Positions 1 to 6,792 of a DNA stretch of 6,792 bases are shown here, piece after piece. The stretch's first letter is position 1. Each line of letters opens with the position of its first letter. The notes under the pieces were generated by a model. That model was given only the letters and a program-made list of their open reading frames with translations. It did not search any database and was not told the origin of the DNA. Made by a program: the position numbers and the translations under genes. Source of the DNA: Caldilinea sp. (GTDB lineage: Bacteria > Chloroflexota > Anaerolineae > Caldilineales > Caldilineaceae); the NCBI GenBank assembly GCA_026389955.1, contig JAPLGY010000147.1:1-6792 (forward strand). The letters run 5' to 3'.

Positions 1-273
1 CAGGCTGTAAGCGAGGGTCGAGGGGGTGCGGGCGACCTCGTCCAGTTGTTCGACGCTGGCGAGATGGACGATCAGCGGGTCTGTGAAAGGGCGCTGCTTG
101 GCTGCAAAAATGCGGTCCACGGCAGAAGGGTCGAGGGCATTGGCGCCGAGGCCGTAGACGGTCTCGGTGGGGAAGGCGACGAGCTGTCCTTGGACCAGGG
201 CGTGGGCAGCGATCGCCAGGAGACCAGCGTCGGGGTGAATCGGGTCAACGGAGAGGATCTGGGTAGTGACCAT
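1..273 (-). CDS. tsaC: L-threonylcarbamoyladenylate synthase (TsaC/Sua5/YrdC family), N-terminal part
   Basis: This is the first 91 residues of a cytoplasmic enzyme that makes threonylcarbamoyl-AMP from threonine, bicarbonate and ATP, the first step of t6A formation at A37 of ANN-decoding tRNAs. What shows it: the YrdC-domain signature FPTETVYGLGA at residues 34-44 and AAKQRPFTDPLIVHL at 57-71, which holds the K59-x-R61 nucleotide-binding pair. The ATG at 273 is chosen because the signature sits at the usual distance from it, although no clear Shine-Dalgarno is visible in the 22-bp gap after the dehydrogenase stop. It is the last gene seen of the minus-strand gyrB cluster and may be translated by coupling. 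The C-terminus lies outside the window, so a short TsaC cannot be told from a longer two-domain Sua5/YwlC. Family assignment is firm; the exact symbol is less so. Confidence 0.9.
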   Translation of the reverse strand, partial: MVTTQILSVDPIHPDAGLLAIAAHALVQGQLVAFPTETVYGLGANALDPSAVDRIFAAKQRPFTDPLIVHLASVEQLDEVARTPSTLAYSL

Positions 274-295
274 GTGGGGGTAGCTGGGCGTGTGT

Positions 296-1456
296 TTACA
301 GCAGCGCGACGACCTGGTGGGCGAGCATGGCCAGCTCGGAGGGATCGGCGACGCGCGCGTTGTTGGCGAGCATCGGCTGGTTTTCAGCCGAGCGCATCGA
401 ATCGAGCAGCGCTTCTGCGGAGGGGGTGGGGGAAGGAGGGCGGGCGTGGGCAAAGTCGACGGCTGCGAGCAGCGCCGCGTAAAGCTCGGGCAGATCGGTG
501 CTGGAACTCCCAGGGTGCAGGGCGTCGGCGATGGGTTGGTAGCGGGCGGGGGCACCGGCGATGCTCCACGCCAGGGTCGCCTGCATGGCGAGGGCCACAG
601 CGACGGCGTGGGGCAAATGGGCCACCGTGCCGAGCGCGTGGCCGATGTTGTGGGCGAGGCCGGTGCCAGACTGGTCGATCGCCAGCCCGGCCAGGCAGGC
701 GGCCTCCTGCATCTGCAGCCGGGCTGACAGGTTGTCGGGGGCAGCGACGGCGGCAGGCAAGGCGCCTCTGATCAGGCGCACGGCCTGGAGCGCATAGCTC
801 TGGGCGATGGCATTGCTCCGCTGGCTGGTGGCGGCCTCGACGGCATGGACCAAGGCATCCAGGCCGGTGGTGGCGGTCAGGGTGGGGGGGAGGGTCACGG
901 AGAGCGCAGGGTCGAGCAGCGCCAGGTCGGGGCGCAGTTCGTCTCCCCAGGCCCAGGACTTGCGTCCGTGCGCGTCGGTGAGCACACAGGTGCGGGTCAC
1001 CTCTGCGCCGGTGCCGCTGGTGCTGGGCACCATGATAGCGGGCAGCCTTCCTGAAAACGGGGCAGCGCACATCATGTAGTCGTCCATCGGCCTTTCTGCG
1101 ACCGCAACGGCGGCGGTCAATTTGGCGATGTCGAGGGCTGTGCCGCCCCCGAGCCCGACCACGGTGCAGCGTTGCTTTTGCATTTGTGCCCGCGCAGCTT
1201 CTGCGGCCGCGTTGACTGTGGCGACGGTCGGTTCGCCCGGCGGGGCCAGAAACAGGGCCACCGTGCTCTGGCGGGCCAGTGTGGCTTGAACGTTGGCGAC
1301 CCAACCGGCGGCGGCCATGCCCTGATCGGACACCAGCAGCACGCAGGGGGTTCCCAGCCGGACAACCTGGTCGGGCAGGGTGGACAGGCTCCCTGGGCCG
1401 ACCTGCAGCGGAGGGCTGGGGGTGAATTGGTAGGAGTGGAGCGTTGCTGCGGGCAT
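296..1456 (-). CDS. Iron-dependent (group III) alcohol dehydrogenase, substrate unknown
   Basis: A 386-residue cytoplasmic NAD(P)-dependent oxidoreductase of the Fe-ADH family, of normal family length. The N-terminal Rossmann-like half has the dinucleotide-binding loop [12 protein letters not shown] at 101-112 and the following [11 protein letters not shown] at 144-154. The C-terminal helical half carries the four metal ligands expected from E. coli FucO: D200 and H204 in [11 protein letters not shown], then H269 and H283 in HNIGHALG...LPH, with the FucO spacing of 14 between the last two. H273 matches the FucO active-site His267. The active site therefore looks intact. The family covers propanediol oxidoreductase, butanol dehydrogenases and maleylacetate reductases, and the sequence alone does not choose among them. 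The ATG at 1456 is preferred over in-frame starts up to 1630 because those would lie inside gyrB, and because GAAGG stands 6 bases before this ATG, directly after the gyrB stop. The gap to gyrB is 11 bp, so cotranscription is likely. Confidence 0.93.
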   Translation of the reverse strand: MPAATLHSYQFTPSPPLQVGPGSLSTLPDQVVRLGTPCVLLVSDQGMAAAGWVANVQATLARQSTVALFLAPPGEPTVATVNAAAEAARAQMQKQRCTVVGLGGGTALDIAKLTAAVAVAERPMDDYMMCAAPFSGRLPAIMVPSTSGTGAEVTRTCVLTDAHGRKSWAWGDELRPDLALLDPALSVTLPPTLTATTGLDALVHAVEAATSQRSNAIAQSYALQAVRLIRGALPAAVAAPDNLSARLQMQEAACLAGLAIDQSGTGLAHNIGHALGTVAHLPHAVAVALAMQATLAWSIAGAPARYQPIADALHPGSSSTDLPELYAALLAAVDFAHARPPSPTPSAEALLDSMRSAENQPMLANNARVADPSELAMLAHQVVALL

Positions 1457-1462
1457 GGCTGG

Positions 1463-1467
1463 CCTTC
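1463..1467 (-). promoter_or_regulatory. Ribosome binding site of the alcohol dehydrogenase
   Basis: GAAGG on the minus strand lies 6 bases before the ATG at 1456 and follows the gyrB TGA stop without a gap. It decides the start of the dehydrogenase and suggests that ribosomes finishing gyrB can reinitiate on the next gene. Confidence 0.65.
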
Positions 1468-4423
<2,956 letters not shown>

Positions 4424-4521
4424 GCGATCCTGGCCTTTTGTCTCGTCGTTGTTTTGGAGGCACCTGGGGAACGGGCTCAAACGGTCTGTTTCGCCACGGT
4501 GCACCTTCATTCCTGTCTTTG

Positions 4522-4530
4522 AGTATAGCA
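4522..4530 (-). promoter_or_regulatory. Extended -10 promoter for the membrane protein-gyrB cluster
   Basis: On the minus strand TGCTATACT matches the extended -10 consensus TGnTATAAT at all but one position. The -35 region at a 17-bp spacing (CGTCCC) is poor, which an extended -10 can tolerate. Transcription would begin near 4515, so the GTG at 4531 could not be translated and the ATG at 4510 would be almost leaderless. This supports a start further downstream. Prediction from consensus only. Confidence 0.45.
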
Positions 4531-4567
4531 CACCCTTTGCAGGGGGGACGAATTCTGCCGCGAACGA

Positions 4568-4669
4568 TCCATCGCGTTGGCTATGCCTAAAGGGCGCGTT
4601 ATCTATGACAACCTACGCAAGTTTATCAAGTTTTCGATCGGCGGCACTCTTGGCAAGACCTTGACGGGG
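4568..4669 (+). pseudogene. Relic of a P-type cation-transporting ATPase (hinge and M5 start)
   Basis: About 34 codons read SIALAMP, then [19 protein letters not shown], then TLGKTLT. In P2-type ATPases such as SERCA and bacterial PacL-like pumps, the segment linking the P domain to membrane helix M5 has the pattern 'EEGRxIYxNxxxFIxxxxSSNxGE'. The G-R-I-Y-N-F-I-S-G positions line up well. Nothing recognisable as the preceding P domain (DKTGT, GDGxND) or the following helix lies nearby in any frame I read, so this is a broken remnant. It stays open in the same frame as the downstream ExoD gene with no stop between them, from 4529 to 5458. It also sits between two promoter-like elements. A TTG at 4577 could in principle start a fused product, but I see no ribosome binding site there. 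A chance match is unlikely but not excluded for so short a stretch. Confidence 0.55.
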
Positions 4670-4728
4670 GTGTATATGCGGAAAAGGAGGAACCAAGCTG
4701 TCTGCCACTGTCCTGTTCGACTTGATTG

Positions 4729-4737
4729 TGGTATAAA
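4729..4737 (+). promoter_or_regulatory. Extended -10 promoter for exoD
   Basis: TGGTATAAA matches the extended -10 pattern with one mismatch. No good -35 is present at 16-18 bp. Transcription would begin near 4744, giving a leader of about 55 bases before the exoD ATG that opens directly with the hairpin at 4746-4768. Prediction from consensus only. Confidence 0.4.
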
Positions 4738-4745
4738 AATCACAC

Positions 4746-4768
4746 GGCAGCCCCTTTTTACGGCTGCC
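4746..4768. repeat. 7-bp inverted repeat (hairpin) in the exoD leader
   Basis: GGCAGCC at 4746-4752 and GGCTGCC at 4762-4768 are perfect reverse complements around a 9-base loop. No T-tract follows directly on the plus strand, so it is not a convincing terminator in that direction. On the minus strand ATTTTTAT follows after about five bases, which could make a weak leftward terminator. It may instead act in the exoD leader. Confidence 0.45.
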
Positions 4769-4798
4769 ATCAACTCCTTTTTCGCCGAGACTGCTTTC

Positions 4799-5458
4799 AT
4801 GATGACAAACAAAGCCCTGATGACCGGTCAGAAAGACATCCAAAACGAATCTCTGGGTGAGAAGCTCAAGAGAATCGTCCATGAAATCCCGGAAGGGAAC
4901 ATAACGTTGCTGGAAATCCTTGAAATCTTCAAGGACGACGGCCTGCTTTTGCTGTCTGTCTTCCTTGCGCTCATTTTCTTGGTGCCAGTCTCCATTCCCG
5001 GTGTCAGCACGGTGTTCGGTACAGCCATTCTGCTGATAGGGATCGCTCGGCTCTTCCAGCGTCATTTATGGCTCCCAGAGAAGATCGCCCGACGCACAAT
5101 CTCCGCTGAAAAATTGGCGGCCGGTCTGAAAAGGGCGCTCCCCTGGTTTCATCGCTTTGAAAAGATTAGCCAGCCCAATCGCTTATCCTGGCTGACCGGT
5201 AACGTGCCAGGGCTGACAAACAAGCTGGCCTATATCCTTGCAGCCCTCCTGTTGATGGCTCCCTTTGGGTTTGTCCCCTTCAGCAACACGCTCCCTGCGC
5301 TTGCACTCATCTTTTTTGCGATCGGTGAGATCGAAAAGGATGGCGGCAGCATCCTGATAGGGTATCTTTTCACCTCGGCGACGGTCATTTATTTCAGCGT
5401 CCTGATTGCGGGCGGCAGCTTAACGATATGGGAAGGATGGCAACGCCTGCCACTGTAA
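4799..5458 (+). CDS. exoD: ExoD-family membrane protein (exopolysaccharide synthesis ExoD-like)
   Basis: A 219-residue inner-membrane protein of the ExoD family, first linked to exopolysaccharide production and alkali tolerance in Rhizobium; its molecular role is not settled. A soluble N-terminus (SLGEKLKRIVHEIPEGNITLLEIL, residues 18-41 in outline) leads into a hydrophobic pair at about 47-85 containing IPGVSTVFG. A basic cytoplasmic stretch follows at 86-142. Further hydrophobic segments lie at about 143-177 and 184-207, with the family-like PFSNTLPALAL at 160-170 and GEIEKDGG at 176-183. Length fits the family (about 200). Two ATGs are adjacent at 4799 and 4802; GAGA eight bases before 4799 is a weak ribosome binding site. 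The frame is open back to 4529, but that part is an ATPase relic. Lines 4801-4920 are about 47% GC, well below gyrB, which suggests separate acquisition. No polysaccharide genes lie nearby. Confidence 0.85.
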   Translation: MMTNKALMTGQKDIQNESLGEKLKRIVHEIPEGNITLLEILEIFKDDGLLLLSVFLALIFLVPVSIPGVSTVFGTAILLIGIARLFQRHLWLPEKIARRTISAEKLAAGLKRALPWFHRFEKISQPNRLSWLTGNVPGLTNKLAYILAALLLMAPFGFVPFSNTLPALALIFFAIGEIEKDGGSILIGYLFTSATVIYFSVLIAGGSLTIWEGWQRLPL

Positions 5459-5567
5459 TCCGGGAACTCCAAATGTGAATTCAGGCCAGTTTGCAGATGG
5501 GGTGCGATGTAGATCCTCAAAAGTGTGCTTTGTGCTGGAACAGGAAAGTGGTTGCTGACGTTGAGAC

Positions 5568-5589
5568 AGTGCTGCGTCTGTGCAGCATT
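5568..5589. repeat. Inverted repeat (hairpin) upstream of murA
   Basis: TGCTGC at 5570-5575 and GCAGCA at 5582-5587 are perfect reverse complements with a 6-base loop. The stem extends to 8 pairs if a G-T wobble and an A-T pair are counted. It ends 34 bases before the murA ATG. No T-tract follows, so it is not an intrinsic terminator for exoD. It overlaps the space after a possible -35 (TTGAGA, 5561-5566), so an operator or leader role is conceivable. No good -10 was found at the right distance. The rest of the 165-bp exoD-murA gap shows only an 8-bp palindrome, GATTAATC, at 5596-5603. Confidence 0.4.
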
Positions 5590-5623
5590 TAGAGAGATTA
5601 ATCAGGGTTCAGGGATAGAGGGT

Positions 5624-6792
5624 ATGGCTTCTTTTGTGATTGAGGGGGGGCGTCCGTTGCAGGGCGCAATTCGTCCGACCGGCAACAAAAACGCTGCGCT
5701 GCCCATGTTGGCCGCTTCTTTGCTGACCGAAGAGCCGGTCACGCTCCACAACCTGCCCCGCATCGGCGATGTCGAAACGATGTTGCGGATCTTGAGCGGG
5801 TTGGGGGTTGAGGTGCAGGATCACGGGAGCACAGTGACCCTCTGTGCGCGTGAAGTCTGCGCCGCCGAGCCGGACCCGAGGCTCTTTGCCCAGATTCGGG
5901 GGTCGTTGACGTTGATGGGGCCGCTGCTGGCGCGTTTTGGCTATTTCCAGGTCGATACTGCGGCAGGGGGCGACGACATCGGGCGGAGGCGCATCGATAC
6001 CCATCTTCAGGTGTTGACTGCGCTGGGCGGCAGTCTGCGGCACAACGGCAAGTTCGAGCTGCGCGCGCCGGGAAGGCTGCGGGGCAGCGATCTGTTGCTC
6101 GACGAGGCGTCGGTGACTGCAACCGAGAATGGGATCATGGCGGCTGCGCTGGCACAGGGGACCACGGTGCTGCGCAACGCCGCCAGCGAACCTCATGTGC
6201 AGGATCTCTGTCGGATGCTTTCAATGATGGGGTGTCCGATCGATGGGATCGGCAGCAATGTGTTGACGGTCCATGGCTGCAGCCAGCTGCACGGCGCAGA
6301 CGCGTACATCAGCCCGGATTTTATCGAAGTGGGCAGCTATATCGGGCTGGGTGCAATTACGCCGGGGGAACTGCGGATTCTGGGTGTGGTGCCTGAACAT
6401 TTGCGCATGATGGAGATGGTCTTTGCCGACCGGCTCGGCGTGCGCATGCGGTTGGAGGAAGAGCTGGCGGCTCCTCCCAGCGAACGTTTTACGCTGGTGA
6501 TCGACGCCGAGCAGCAGCTGCGGGTGCGGCCTGATTTTGGCGGGGCTGTGCCCAAAATTGACGATGCTCCCTGGCCCGCTTTTCCCCCCGACCTGATGAG
6601 CATTGCGGTAGTCACAGCGACCCAGGCGCGCGGCACGGTGGTCATCCATGAAAAAATGTATGAGAGTCGGCTGTTTTTTGTCGACAAGTTGATTGCGATG
6701 GGGGCCCAGATCATTCTCTGCGACCCCCATCGGGCGGTGGTGGTGGGCCCGAGCCGGTTGACCGGTCAGCAGGTGGTCAGCCCGGACATTCG
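5624..6792 (+). CDS. murA: UDP-N-acetylglucosamine 1-carboxyvinyltransferase, C-terminus missing; Asp at the catalytic Cys position
   Basis: The first 389 residues of the cytoplasmic enzyme that transfers enolpyruvate from phosphoenolpyruvate to UDP-GlcNAc, the first committed step of peptidoglycan synthesis. The family is about 420 residues long, so roughly 30-40 are cut off by the window edge, including the match to E. coli Arg397. The EPSP-synthase-type inside-out barrel is visible: TGNKNAALP at 19-27 with catalytic K22 and N23; SVTATENG at 163-170; [15 protein letters not shown] at 230-244; and [11 protein letters not shown] at 316-326 with D323 at the place of catalytic Asp305. In the active-site loop [16 protein letters not shown] (113-128), D117 stands where E. 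coli has Cys115. The same Asp occurs in Mycobacterium and Chlamydia MurA, which are active but not inactivated by fosfomycin, so this enzyme should be functional and fosfomycin-insensitive. The ATG at 5624 has an AGGG nine bases upstream. It lies 165 bp after exoD and reads the same way, with GC back up to gyrB-like levels. Confidence 0.95.
   Translation, partial: MASFVIEGGRPLQGAIRPTGNKNAALPMLAASLLTEEPVTLHNLPRIGDVETMLRILSGLGVEVQDHGSTVTLCAREVCAAEPDPRLFAQIRGSLTLMGPLLARFGYFQVDTAAGGDDIGRRRIDTHLQVLTALGGSLRHNGKFELRAPGRLRGSDLLLDEASVTATENGIMAAALAQGTTVLRNAASEPHVQDLCRMLSMMGCPIDGIGSNVLTVHGCSQLHGADAYISPDFIEVGSYIGLGAITPGELRILGVVPEHLRMMEMVFADRLGVRMRLEEELAAPPSERFTLVIDAEQQLRVRPDFGGAVPKIDDAPWPAFPPDLMSIAVVTATQARGTVVIHEKMYESRLFFVDKLIAMGAQIILCDPHRAVVVGPSRLTGQQVVSPDI

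Larger units (their letters stand above)
4424..4798. other. 375-bp divergent intergenic region without an intact gene
   Basis: This region separates the leftward gyrB cluster from the rightward exoD-murA pair. On the minus strand it holds a promoter-like element at 4522-4530 and the probable leader of the membrane-protein gene. On the plus strand it holds a P-type ATPase relic at 4568-4669, a promoter-like element at 4729-4737 and a hairpin at 4746-4768. The part from 4681 to 4740 is only 43% GC by hand count. No tRNA, terminal inverted repeats or transposase remnant was seen. Confidence 0.6.

Noticed and set aside
4577..4798. 74-residue N-terminal extension of ExoD from the TTG at 4577
   Set aside because: The extension contains an unrelated P-type ATPase segment, lacks a ribosome binding site, and lies upstream of the best promoter. 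ExoD length is normal from 4799.
5609..6730. Minus-strand open frames opposite murA
   Set aside because: Shadows of a clear MurA frame, with no motif of their own.

Overview
The window looks like ordinary chromosomal housekeeping DNA from a GC-rich bacterium. The best guess is Chloroflexota. The GyrB ends in FIQTHA...LDI, the MurA carries [14 protein letters not shown] where most bacteria have a Cys, and the protein encoded just before gyrB starts with an '[11 protein letters not shown]' first membrane segment. I associate all three with that phylum from memory; no search was possible, so the placement is moderate to low confidence.

Layout: positions 1-4423 are a tightly packed minus-strand block. 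Read in transcription order it encodes a six-pass membrane protein of unknown function (4423-3476), DNA gyrase subunit B (3417-1468), an iron-dependent alcohol dehydrogenase (1456-296) and the N-terminal part of a TsaC/Sua5/YrdC threonylcarbamoyl-AMP synthase (273-1, running off the left edge). The gaps are 58, 11 and 22 bp, with no terminator visible between genes, so one operon is plausible. An extended -10 element at 4522-4530 could drive it.

Positions 4424-4798 hold no intact gene. They contain that promoter, a roughly 34-codon relic of a P-type cation ATPase (4568-4669), a second extended -10 element facing right (4729-4737) and a small hairpin (4746-4768). The rightward genes are an ExoD-family membrane protein (4799-5458) and the first 389 residues of MurA (5624-6792, running off the right edge). 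The stretch from about 4680 to 5100 is clearly lower in GC (43-47% in hand-counted lines) than gyrB (65% in one counted line), which suggests exoD arrived separately.

Gyrase and MurA serve DNA topology and peptidoglycan synthesis, and TsaC supplies the tRNA t6A modification. The dehydrogenase and the two membrane proteins have no evident functional link to them. I found no new multi-gene system. The points most worth checking are the Cys-to-Asp change at the MurA active site (predicting fosfomycin insensitivity), the P-type ATPase relic read in the same frame as exoD, and an unusual QNK in place of QTK in the GyrB ATP-lid lysine loop.
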